From: Triops longicaudatus
Taxonomy: Eukaryota > Arthropoda > Branchiopoda > Notostraca > Triopsidae
Assembly (NCBI GenBank): GCA_022885665.1
Contig: JAGQDJ010000049.1
Location: forward strand, 868,502 to 932,501
Direction of reading: 5' to 3'
DNA length: 64,000 nt
This document shows positions 1 to 13,100 of this stretch, piece by piece. Within the stretch, counting starts at the first letter, position 1. Each line of letters begins with the position of its first letter. Under the pieces are notes generated by a model. That model searched no databases, was not told the origin of the DNA, and saw nothing but the letters and a program-made list of their open reading frames with translations. A program made the translations under genes and the position numbers.

Positions 1-3000
1 CTGTAACGAACATTAGCTCGCCTCTTAACCGTTCAGCCTTAACCGAAATGCCGAGCGGCAAAAACAGCAGGACAGGGAACCTTTTCTTCCGTTTTATTCC
101 TCGAAACCCCTTTTTTTCTTAATTTAGTCTCTCTTGTTTTCTTGATACCGGTTGGAACCGACGTTCTACCAAAAATTAAGCTCACAATTGACTCTTTCGC
201 AAACGCCGGTAGAAGACAACTTGCTCATTGTAGTTTTTCCTGGGGCCGGCTGGGACCACAACGCCTGGCGGTATCAGCAAACTGAAAAGCTTTAAAAAAC
301 AATAGAGCTTTGATTCGCTTTGATCCCTGGCGCGAAAGCTTTAGGAGACCGCCATGACCAAGATCAAATTCGACATCTTTTCTTACGACTAGAGCCTCCT
401 TATATATTAAAAACGCAAAAAAAGAAAAAGAACACAACACAGCTCGATTCCACCACTCCGTTCCTGATAGAGTAGGTTTATGAAGTACCAGCTCTTTCAC
501 TTTGACTTCAGAAACTTGGACTTTGAGAGACCCCCAACTTCCCAGCAGCTTCTCTCTCTTATTCTTGTGTGCTTGTCAGTACCGACAAAAGCGAGGATGG
601 CGGCCAGCTCTCCTTTTGACCACACAAAAATAGCTCCTTTCAAACTCTTTTCAAGATCAACACAAATGCTGAGACTGCGAAAACACAACCAAGCTACCTA
701 CCAGCTCCTACTGGAAAAACTGTCGTCTTTCAACTTTACAACGATTAAATTACCTCTCAGGCCCTCTTGCTGTCCTTTATAACGATATTCAATGCGGCTA
801 AATACGCTAGACTTGATCATATTTACGCTGAACACATCACATAGTTCCTTGCATCACAAACTCCTGCAATTTCGCATGCAGATTTATGACCCCATGTGCA
901 AAAAAACGTATTTCGTTTCTGCGCAATTGTAACACGCTTCGTTTTGGCACTGGAAAAAATAAGATAGATCGTCCGGTCCTTGACTACAGGGGATCCTTTT
1001 ATTTTTATTCTACATTTATTTGTGCGCTATGTTACCTTTTCGGCCTTTTCCTACGCCCAGACATGCTCGAACAATAAGAATAATCTGGCATCTTTTGTAA
1101 TAGTACTTATTGATTAGTATCAGCCTATTCATTGGGAATAAAATGAACAGTCCAGACTGCTTTTTTTCAAGCAGGGTGGTCGCCATTACGTCACTAAATT
1201 ATGGTTAGGTTGAGCGTAAATGGATTATTTTAGCCACATCCAACCCACAGGTTACCTGTCCATTATTTTTCCCCCATTACGGAGCTAAGTGTGGGATGGT
1301 ATGCTTGGGTTTCCAACGTGTTGCGGGTAAATGTTAAATAGGAACCAAATAATGGATTCTTGAAAAAAAAAGAGTGGTTGGTGGCAGGTAGCTTGTGTGC
1401 AGTTGAGAGACTCGCAGCTAATGAAATCAGGCGCCGAAACCTGTTACGACAACGCCCTTCATCAGCTTCCATGTTGCGAAGAATGGCCACCCCCTGACAC
1501 AACATCAACACGGCCATTTTCTAACAACAATGCATTGTTGCCCAAACCCTTCGATGATTGACACAAAAGACTGGACGTAAAAGCGTTCAAGTAGCTTTTT
1601 GGACGGACGAAGGGCGAAATTTTCAATGGTCTTTTAGCTCTTCCAAGGTTGTAGAGTCGAAGCACACGGAAATTAAAAGTTAGGCGACCCAGCTCAGGGT
1701 GTCCACAGGAGGTCTTTGGGCTAATTAAGCAGAAGTTGGGTCGACGAAGGCTGTATGTTAAGACTTGGAAGGTAGCGCAACTCCGACGCTCAAACGGTTT
1801 GTCTGAAAGCTCAGAGATCCTTAAACATGAAATTCGATTGGAAATTGTAGACAAAGAAAGGTATTACCTGTTTTCAAGAAATTTTTTTATAGATTTTTAA
1901 AATAATGAACAGAGCTATAGCCTAAAAATATTGGCTCTTCGTTTCTTTAGATTCGTACTTGTTTGAAAAACACGATTTCTTTCACAAGTTGGAAGCATAG
2001 TAGATAATTTCTAGTATAAGGACTCACCAAAATCATGCGAATTATCCAAAATCACTGGAAGTGGTTTCCACTAACTTAAATAACGAACCGTACTGAAAGG
2101 TCAGTTTAATAGGACTTCAAATGAAACGGAAAATCCAGTCCGCTATAGGCTTGTTTTGCACAAATCTGCCATATTGCAACGTTAGGGAGGAGATTTTCTC
2201 ATGTTTCTTCTGAAATGTAAATAATTTGCAACGATATGTGCCACTAAGTCCAACAAATTTAAAAATCATGACTTAAACATTCATTTACTAAAATTGTTTC
2301 TGATGTGAAAAGTTACTCATACTTTGGTTTTGCTTTATGATTGCAGGTTTTCTACCTTTTCGCTTTGCGTCTACAATTTATAGCTTCACGATGATTTCGT
2401 TTTTAGTTTATTTCTCTTTTGGTTAATTATTTTCGTCGCGAGAAAGAATTAAGGTTTACACACTCAGAGAGAGCTAGCTCAACAATTATTAGTATTTTAG
2501 TGCCATATTCAAATTGCCTTATTACTACTGCTGAAAAATAATGCACCTTTTAAAGATCATTTTTAAATTGTTTGCAGTCACGTAAGCGCACTTGAACAAG
2601 CTCAACGGTACCACAATTCCTGAACTCGTGTGTGACGGCTTCACAAAAGATTAAAAATTTGAAATACAAATGTGATGCCTGGTGAAGTGTTTGCTACAGT
2701 CTAATTGGTCCCAGGACCTTGAAGACTTGCACACTAAAGGTTCCCAAATAGGTACTATTTTCGACGTACTTTTCATTTTAAGAAAAAATGAGATCAGTAT
2801 AAGTGAAAATTTGTTTTCATGACTGCTGAATAGTGATCCAATGACGAGCTACTGTAAAGTGACAGTTTTCTCCGATGTAGATTGAAAAAAGTCTACGAGA
2901 TTGAAGCTCACCTATCCAGTCGAATGCTTTTCTTTCGTGGTTTTCGATTATTACAATACATTCACGAATAACATAATCTGTTAACACTGTTAGAGCACAT

Positions 3001-6000
3001 TTTTCGACGGCGAATGATGCCAACCCCCTTACGCAAGAAAGAATGCATAAAAGCGGTTCCAGTTTTCAAGGCACGAGTAATACTAACGAACCCAGTGGAC
3101 TGACTAATCTTACTCCAATAAGAAATAAGAAAAATGAAGTCTGTGTTTGAGAACTGACATAAATAAAAGAACTATTTGACTTGAAGAAGAGATAACTCTA
3201 CTCAAAAGAAGCAAGAATTTCCCTTTCTCACTGGGAATTTTTGTTAATGGGAAATTTGCCCGTTGCAGGAGGAAATGCGGTATAGCCTACCGTAATTTTT
3301 TAACTTTATTTTTAGTACAACATAAAAATAACCCCATTTATTTCACTAGAATTATTTTTGTATTTCCGTTGCAATAAAAGTAAGGCCTACAATGGCCAGG
3401 AAGTCCATGCAATAAGGGAGAAAATGGCACAGTCCTACTCAAAAATGTCAAAAATGGGAGTCTGAGAAACGAAGTATAACTCACAAGCACGTGTGTGGGA
3501 TTATTAGGTTCTCCATATGGAAGAAGAGAAAACAGACGAAGAAATGGTCCAACTATAAATTTCCGGAGCAGGTTAACTACAAGGAATGGTTGACGTTCTA
3601 TTGCTCTTCAATTGCTAGGTTTCGTCATTTCTAATCAGGCTCTTTTCCCATCGTGAAAAACCAATTGCAAAACTAATACGAGCGTTCCTTCCAGTCCATA
3701 ACAACATACCATACCACCAAAGTCATGCTTGAAGATAGCTAATTTGAGATTGGCCAAGGTTCTCTTCATAAAAACAGACGGGATGCCTTTTCTTTTAATA
3801 AGTTGCCTTGTTTAGGAAGCCATCGAGGCACTAAAGATAATTCCAGGCCCACCGGAGGGCAAAAGCCAACAAGTCCCCCAGAAGACCCCCAGAAGAAACA
3901 GCGTGCAAAAATGAAAACAGGAGTATCTTCGTCTATCTACCTCCCCGTCTTCTCGTTGGGGGCTCTTTAGGACACATAAGTGGTTTTCTCATTGTTAACC
4001 TTGTCACATAACTACACGACGAACAAAGCTGGATTCGAGCTGCCCTGGGTGGCCCTTGAAGGTGCGAAATTGAAAGTCAAGTGTCTGTAATTATGGGCAA
4101 GACAGATTGTGGAGAAGACTTTACCCTCACGCGGCCTTTGTTTTGCTTGCCGAAAAGCGTTTGCTCCATCGTTTGTCACTGTGCGTCAGATCTCAAATAC
4201 GTGTGATTCTACAAATACCTTTTTTAAATAATAAGCGCCATAAAACCCCACCAGCATTACGCTTGTTAGTTGCAGATCATGACCTGCATGCTTAATCAGG
4301 CATTAACGAAATATTCATTGCCGTTAATAGTAACATCTTTTCCGATGTCGCTGAAAATATGCTCGGCTTTTTATTCGCGTGAACCATTCAAAATGGTTCA
4401 TTCGAGAAAGCTTCCCAAATCTTAACGAACGCGGGCCCTGCTTCCACTCTATTACAAGCGGCCAATTAATAACTAGCATATTCAGCACTTAAACTGCACT
4501 TAAGCTCCTACTGTCTGCAGCTCCAACCAGATTCGCATGTTTAAGGTTCATTTTCTTCCGTAGTACATCGCCGTCTCGAGAACCTTTAGGCGCTGCAGCT
4601 GGCTTTGTACGGCATCACCTCGTTCCAGGTTGAGCGAATTACTCTTAAGCAAACAAAACTCGATAATTGTTGCACATATTTTTTGTCGCCTTTCCTAGCA
4701 TATTCCAAGGCTTTCAGGTCTCACAAGATCATAAGAGTGCATGTGTTCTTTGTATCACCAGATGATGGAAACTAAACAAAGTGCAAAACCCTTGTTTTTT
4801 TTAGTTTAAATGATATTCTTTCCATCCTTTTTCCCTCGGTGTAAACTACGATTTTTTATTGTGGTTTAAAGACTAAAGAGTTGTGTTTCAACCCCACATT
4901 TTGACCCTCGGCACGTTAGGCCATGTAAATTGGCTGAAAGTTGTTGGAATGCGAGAAATTTTTGGGTTAAGTCCAACAACCCCCCAGAGACACTTCTAAG
5001 TGTATAAGTTGTGTATAAGTTTGGGTGAGGATAGTATGCTCATTTACTTGCGCCTAATGCGTTTTTTTACTGCCTGGAAACGTGAAATACGAACAGTAAG
5101 GGTAAAGGCACAGCACCATTTGTCATTTGCTTTACGAGACACGGTTGCGTGCCTTCGCTTCATTATTTTGTGAGTGAAAGGTAGATCTAAACCTCCATGA
5201 ACTCTTCTCTGAAAAAGTAGAGGGCGAGTGGATTTAACGAAATCGCACTAATTGTAAAGAAACGATGGTGAGAACGGCGTCATAAATGGAACACAAGTGA
5301 GAGCAGCATCATCTGACGCCATGGGAAGTCGCATATCCTATTAAAACAAGGCTACTGCATCCGCTCGTTTGGCTCACTCGCTTTTTTACGATTTTATACC
5401 CTCCTTCCATTTTTCCCTTTTTTCGTTCCCTAAATTTCTCAGCTTAACGTGCAGTGTGGTCCTTATCAGGCAATAATTTCTTTGGGAAGCATCACACAGT
5501 AGAAAAAAAAGGAAAAAAGAACAACTTAAGAGTGAAGCAGTTAAAAACAAGCTTTTCAACAAACCCATCACTTTCCTCGTTCAGAAACGCGTAATTCAAA
5601 ATCTATAAACTAACCATCCAACCCCTTACCAGAACTCGTTTTCATAGTTGAGAGGTTACCTGCTGCAAATCGCTGCGATATGGCGGTGATAAAATTCATT
5701 GTAGCGCTTCCAGAAACCGCAAACTTTGTTGAGCGCGTTATACCTATTCGTCAAGTAAAATGTTCGGTTTCCCATCAAAGGCACGGCAGGTGTTCCACTG
5801 TGTGCCGAAAAATTCATTAATTAAAGAGTCATTATAAGTAGAATCTTTTTCCATCCATACTCCTTTGCCTACTTTCGTTGAAATTTGTTCTGCAAAAATA
5901 TATTTAACAAATGTGATAAAATATAAGAAACAGGTCCAGCAGATCTTTTCTCTCACGGCGTTCCTTGTCACGTTTTCCACCTTTCTGATTCTCATGTTGG

Positions 6001-9000
6001 CCGTCTGCTTCTGCGCTTCGACAGCTGGCCAAATGGTGTTCGTTGGACTGTTTGGCTCTATTAGGGTAATTTTTGTATGCATACTTTGCGTATTAACGTA
6101 CAATAAAAGTCAACGAAGAAAGGAGACGGAACATTTTTCCAGACATGCTTGCAACTACATACCGTACCTCGTTAGCGCGTTTCGGTCCCTTGCAGAGCGA
6201 ATCCTTTACATCACAGTACTGCAGGTTTCGTTCCCTGGTACCACCAGTAATGCTACGTCTGGGTCCGGCAGTTTGGTCCATGCAAATATCCGTACCTAAT
6301 AAAGACAAATTTGAGATAAGCACACATATTCTATGTTGCATATTTCAAATCTGAATTACCACACTCCAACCTGTAATAAAACGCAAGTGGGGACCACCCA
6401 ACTTGCACGGCAGCCACAAAGATCTTCTTAAAACAAGCGACACACCTGAGGGAGCGTTAGCAATTGCAAAAACTTGAAGTATGGCCAATCTGAAACGGAA
6501 GTAGAATATTCACGAATCGTGGGGGCTTCGCCATTCCCAAGACTATTCTTTAAGCGTTGGGTGAAGGTGTAGTTAGTGATTAAGGCCCCACGACCAAAAA
6601 ACATGTTGCACGCAGAAAGAAGGCGTGCTCTTTGTAAAAATATTGTTTTGGCTCGAGAAACGTTAAACACTCATCCCACATCTCGGTTCTGGAAGACAAA
6701 TGATACCCAGGCGGTGTGCTTTTAACCAGCTTGGCCCTTAGGGAATAGAGGAGGTCGCTCAGGTCAACTACGACGGTACTAAAAGTTGATTTCCAGGTCA
6801 TCGGTAGACCACTACAATGGTTTTCAAATTTTTGCTGGATTGTTTCGAGGTGTTCGCACCCTTCGTAAGTTTAGTAGTTCAGCAACTGAAATGTCATGAT
6901 AGTAAAACGTCCACCGATGTAAAAAGCTAGTTAGCCGCGTAGTTCTTTTTTCTTGTAACAGGGCGTCACAGGGGTCGTGAATCATGTCAATTGATTCTTG
7001 TAGGTATTTTATGCCGAATACAACGCTTACTAGAGGGTGGCCCATGCCCCGCTGATACATCGAAATGCAGAAACGTCATGGGGCACACAGGCTGAGCTCT
7101 TGCACGGGCAACTATGCAGCTTTGACAAAAAGATGAAAGTTGAATATCTAACTATGGTCATGTTTGTATGTGCTGATTTAACGACACTCACGAGGAGGCC
7201 ATCAACATATTTCTGTGTTGGGGTGGCCTGAACCCATGCCCTCAATCGAGGCTTTAGAGCACCCTGGTATAATTAACAACGCATCAGCACGCCATTTGGG
7301 ATAGTTTAAAAGCAGAAAACGTGTTCCTTTGGGCAATTTATAACGCGGCTGGCTTGTCTTCAGTCCGAAACGCAGGTGTGAAACTGCTTCAAGCGTGCTC
7401 GGCTTCAGCTTTATCTGACCGCAAAATTCACCCAAAATTGCGTTAACCTTCTTGTGAACCTTGAATTTTCCACTCGGTAGCCAAGGATGCTTGTGTACTG
7501 ATGGATCCCTTTTTTGAGAAAATAAAAAAAAGCCCATGCTCCCTTCGAAAGCTGGCGCCGCCATTGCACGGCTGTCCGGGCCCAAGACAGCGTTTCTCTT
7601 GTTTTTTCTTTGAAGTTGATATGCGGAAAACAAGGAAACGCAGAGCTGTTTTTCGTAAAATGAACTTTATTCGACAAAGCCAATGCAATCGGTTAAGTGT
7701 GAAGCGCGTTTTTTTATGGGTATAGTACGTGTCAGAATAATATATTTGTTTCGCTTTTATTCTATACTGCGGCCCCCAACATGACAATAAAAAGTAAAGA
7801 ACCGAAAGGAAAGGAAAAAAGTGCAATTCAATTTCAGGCCCGTCACGCATTGAGTTCTGACTCTCGACACGCAAATTACGAACGCAATGAGGGCTTTTTG
7901 CATGGGTTTTCTTTTCTTCTTTTCCGATTTTGCGGCTGTCATAAAATCATCCCAATGATCGGTTGCTATTACCCTATCGGTGCTTTTTTTCCAGTCTTTG
8001 TCTTGCATATGGCTATGGTCCTCGGCGAATTCGCAAACACGCCTAACAACCGGATCTACAGCAACAGATGAGGTCGCGGTGAGCAAGGTCTGCTCGGAAC
8101 AGGAAGTCGCCCCATATAAACAGTACGACCGTTAATTGAAACCTACTCCTCAACGTCCTTACCTTGGCCAAAAGCACTAAAGAACTTAGCAGTGAAGAGC
8201 AATAGACCATGATTCTCCTCGTTTCTTACCTCAATTGTATCGGATTGCATCATAGGGGCCACAGGTCATATAATTTCAATTTAGTCTTGGTTGATTTGGG
8301 GAGGTTATGCAAACGAATTGGTGTCTGTGATTTAGGACTTCGGGTCTAAAAACTGGCCTTCCATGTCTACCTCGTAAGACTTTTTTATGCCGAGAAGCGT
8401 AAGTTTCGCAACATGACATCACCCCATCTACCGCAAGCAGTTATTATTAACATGGTGATGACAAAAGCAGATATGTTGTTGATCGCAGAAGCAGGTGATG
8501 GGCGGGCAGGTGCTGTGCAAGTAATATTCGCTTAGTCTTATCTCTTCTTTTTTTGTGTGTGTGAAGTGACCATCCTCTAAACCTTTGTTTCAACCGCACC
8601 AGGATCCAAGGAAAATTTGCTTAAGACTGGAAGGCTTACCAAATGCTAAGATGTGGTAACGAGGAACAGTGGTCGTTTACTTCCGAATGTTTATCGCTCA
8701 ACAAACTGCGTGGGAAAGACATTACGGTAATAGAGAAAAGTTCCCAGACTTGTACGAGCAGGAATCTCAAAGGGAACACGACAAAATAATGGCAAACTCG
8801 GTCCCCTAAGTCATTGTCGGCAAGTATACGGCGTTGAAGACATAAGTTATGAGCCGGTTGGCCATGGATTCCAGAGTTGCGCCAAATACTACTCGCACTC
8901 ATCTTTGGTACAACGTAACAAAAAAGTAAGTAAAAGGTGCACTCGAGGAAAAAAAGTCGGACTTAAGTCTGGTAAGAATACAAAAGAACTTCCATGTCTA

Positions 9001-10104
9001 GCCACTCCACTTTTTCCTATTCAGATTTTCATATCAAGATCAACATCTCTATCTGCGAAATGAGTATTTTCTTTGCATGGGATGGAAATTAATCGAGCAC
9101 CTAACTCGTTATTTGCAGGTTTGCTTCCTTTAAAGCCTTATTTGGACTCGTTCGAAAACTTATGACCGCGAAAAAGAAGCAAGTCCTATACATGGTCGGT
9201 TTCTTCTATCTGTAGACCGTTCATTGATAGATATCGATCTTATGATCACGATCGCGGTTTACCTTCGAAGAAATTCAATACCTGACCGCCCTATATTCGA
9301 AAGTCATGCATGGAAATGAATGTAGTGCTTTCCCGACGAATTTTTGGAACAAACAGCAGTCCGATGGAATGTTGGGAAGTATCTGAAACATGTCGCACTG
9401 CATGGTAACACGAACTTTGCCATGTTCGTCCTAAAACGCTTTCCGGTAATAAATGACTCAAAGGTAAGAGTACAAGAAATGACCTAGCTAACTAGATAGG
9501 AACAAGCTTTCCATCCATCGTCGACATCATTGGGGACGTAGGAGGGCTGCCACTTTCATCATCTCACCAAAGTTGAAGCTAAAGGTGGGGGGGCTCCTCG
9601 CTGGTTCGCCTTCGCGCGTAGAAAGATTATTGTTATTAGTACTGGCCATGTCCAGAACTAGAGGAGAGAACAAGAAAGGTAAAAAAAAAAATCAACGGGA
9701 GGGCCCCCAAGAACAGCCATCTTCCTAGCACAGTGGAAAGGCTCAAACTCACGTCCATACTACGTGGACAAGCCGTAAGCAAGCTCTAAGACAAGTTATG
9801 CCGCCCAGCAGGCAGGCCAATTCAAGGTAACTTGGGCTCCAACGTTGGCGCCGGTCATTTAGGCCGTTGCTCAGCCAAGACAAGACCAGCCAGATGGGCC
9901 GCTATCGCCAAGACCTAAAAAGGGGGCTCCGGGTTCTCACTAAATAGCACCCATAGCTAAAAATGAAAGGCATGGAGCAAAACTTTTTCGTGAGCTAGGG
10001 GAGGACCTGCCAAGTTTACAAGCCTCTCTTCCTCGTAGCCTTCAATTTCATTTTTTTTTCTTAATTCTCTATCTTTTGGCCTTAGCAGGTTTTGCCAGTG
10101 ATTA

Positions 10105-10159
10105 TTTTTACCTGGACTTGCTGAAGAGCTCTACCTGTGTGAGCAAGCCCAGGTAAAAA
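10105..10159. repeat. 18-bp perfect-type hairpin (inverted repeat)
   Basis: The arms at 10105-10122 (TTTTTACCTGGACTTGCT) and 10142-10159 (AGCAAGCCCAGGTAAAAA) are reverse complements at 17 of 18 positions, around a 19-nt loop. The flanks do not extend the pairing. It could be the remnant of a fold-back element or a structured RNA; the sequence alone does not decide. No flanking target-site duplication is obvious. Confidence 0.7.
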
Positions 10160-13100
10160 GAAGACGAGTATGCAAGTCAAATCCGCAGAAGACGGAATGC
10201 TTCTTGTAAATCGTTAGAAGGGGCGCCTAGGTATCATTAACTTCCACTTTCCCTAGATATTTTCAGCTTTAAAAAGAATCTCGTATGAATTTCAATCTTC
10301 CTGCCCATTTAGTTTGCCTGCGTGTAGTCAGCTGTGCGAAATAAGGGTGGTAAATAAAGATGGGAGAGGAGGAACGTTTCCATAACGTATCATCAGGAAT
10401 TGTAGTGTGTTGAAATTTTAAAAAAGGAAGCAGTCAAAAGCGACAATGAGTTATTGAAATCGTGAAGAACTCAGAGCCAAACCGATAATTTCAACTACGC
10501 CACTCGGTTAGGATATGCGTCGGTTAGAGATCGTGGCATTTACACGTGTAAATACTTGTTTTTCTTGGGCGGATACACATTCTGACCAACAGTATAGATT
10601 ACGTACATATATATAGCACAGACTGCCTTGGCCTCCACAACTTAAACATTAACCTTTCAATAAGGTTCGCTAGTTTTCTATTATGTATTCCCATGAATTT
10701 TCAACATTATTTTGTTGGTTCCTTTTCATGCATCAACATAGTTTGTTAAGAAAATTTTAAAAATGTGAAACCTTTTAGAACACCCAAAAAGGGTTATTAT
10801 CAACCAGGAGGTGCAAGTAGGGTGGGCTCATTAAAAATCATTTGGCAAAGGAAACACGCATTCCCCGTTCCAACCTTCCAAAGTTTGGACTCGTTTTTAT
10901 TTTAAATTATGGCTCCCTGTGCACCATATTCAATGTTGTAATACTTACGAAAGGCTTGACGAAAATTACGTTGACTAAAAAGGAGTCGTTATGGAGCTTC
11001 TTCGAACCATCTGCAAATTCGGAGACCAAGGGAGATGATGATCTGCCATGCAGAGAAAATTAGCTATTTTTTATTTTTTTTTTTCAAGGAATTTTAAAAC
11101 AACTCTAATGGTGATGAACACCAAAGAAATACTTTTTTCCTTCTCGTATGCTATTTTTTTTTTTTTTTTGTTACGGGAGATTTTCCTCTGAGTGGGTGGA
11201 AAGATATGGGAATCGTATGAGTTGTGCTTTTGAAAATACTGGATCCATAACTTGCAGATTAGTGCTCCAGCTGGCATTAAAAGGTAAAGAGCTCTAACAT
11301 GGCCAGCTACGTTGTACATTACAAGGCAGGAAATCATTTGGTATGCACAGCATCACAAACTACAGGACATTTGAGTTTTGCCTTATGGGAGATACAACTT
11401 GTCTAAATACCACCTGTCTTATTAACCCAAGTTTATGACAGGCCGCCCAGGTTTTTCTCATGCCACCTTTGGTCAAACTTGGCCGTTAGGTTCTCCTTAT
11501 GGTTAATGTGGATGCTGCACACGAGCAAAGAAAAAGACAGAAAGGGCACTCCAGTATAGAAAACCTTGAGGTTTTCAGCCACCAAGGGCACCTACCATTC
11601 ATTAAACTACATTTTGCTCCGTCCACTCTAAAACTCATAATAACCCAGAACACACCCTGAACAGCTCGGCGGATAAATGAAAAATTAGCTTCGAAATGTT
11701 TCTTGTAAGAAAAGACAAAAATGGCCTGGGCTCCTTTTTTGGGAATTAACTGCCCCAGACTGAGCAGCGAGATCGGACTGCGTAAAATGAAACGGAGAGA
11801 AAGGATTCGAAAAATCATCATGCGAGTTAAAGGTGAGGCGAACTTATTAAACACATGGAGGTAAATTGGTTATAAAGGCTCGTTCTCTTGTTAAACATTG
11901 TCCGAAGCGTGCATTATAAATCACAAGCCGGGAGAATTAATATGATTTTTATGATCACTTGAAATAGGCGGCAATGGTTTACTTCTTTTATTAATCCGAG
12001 TCATTGGCAAAACAAGTTTCTGAAAACCTGTCGTCCCAGAACGTACACCACTAACCAATCTACAACTTTTTACCTGCGCTAATTTTGAATTGTTTCATGT
12101 ACTATTACGTACGAATAGAGTCAGTCACGAAAATGTTGAAATGTGCTGGAAATTTGTATGCAACAATTAAGTATCGTGGATGCACCTAAAATGAATGTCA
12201 CTCATAAATAATGCCCAAGGTTTCACGTATCATCTGCGTTGCATATAAAGCCACCTAATTTGAGTCATCCCTCCATGTGACTTATTTCAGCTTCTTTTTG
12301 TCGTTTTTGGCGCACTTCTCTAAGAAACAAGAAACAACTCTCAAACACACAGCTGCAATGAAAATACATAAATCGACCTAACACTTTTTGTTTAAGAAAA
12401 TAAGGAAAAGTGGAGTACAATTACAAACTTATCAAGCAATTTTCTCTTAATAACGAAATTCTAACTCTTTTCTTACGCAGTTCGCGTAATACGGTGTACC
12501 AAAGATGCGTTGTTAAAAAGGTAGGCTTTTCCAAATACTGTATAATTATTTATGGCAGAAGTGTCTAACACTAACAAGTTTTTAGCAACTGGCTTAAGCA
12601 AAATTGCTTTACACTCTAAATGCTAATAAATGTAGCTGTAATTTATAAGGCAACTAAAATTAGAACTGGTACCTTATATTCTTGGAAAACGTTACCAACG
12701 AGCAATAGTTCAGCGAGGAAAGCTATTCCACGCATTCATATAGGTACAGTACAATACAGTAGTTTCCCTGTATTCGCATATTAGCAAAGTCCTTCTCGTA
12801 AAACAGTGACAATTATGGTTTTTAAGTTGCTCTCAACAAACGAGTTGATAATTCAATGCTCGTAAACTGTGATACCACTGACACGATATTGTGCGACTGT
12901 GTTAATGGTCACTCTGGGATTCCACAAACTTCATCTTCGTTGTTTCTAAAATTTCGGCCAAGCTTTCCCAGGTATTGCTGGCACGCCTTACAAGGCAAGT
13001 TTTTACCACTCATTTAATTTCCTATGGCTATAATGAACTTTTTATATTCTACCAAAAATGAAAACTTTGATGGCTGGGCCTTTTATTCCCTACCAAAACC

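Noticed and set aside
5865..6299. 144-codon hydrophobic open frame that could look like a multi-pass membrane protein
   Set aside because: It has no ATG at the start, no family resemblance, and the opposite strand is open too. T-rich DNA readily gives hydrophobic translations.
7202..7874. Overlapping open frames of about 143 codons on the minus strand
   Set aside because: They occur in overlapping frames of the same DNA, have no motifs, and none stands out in composition.
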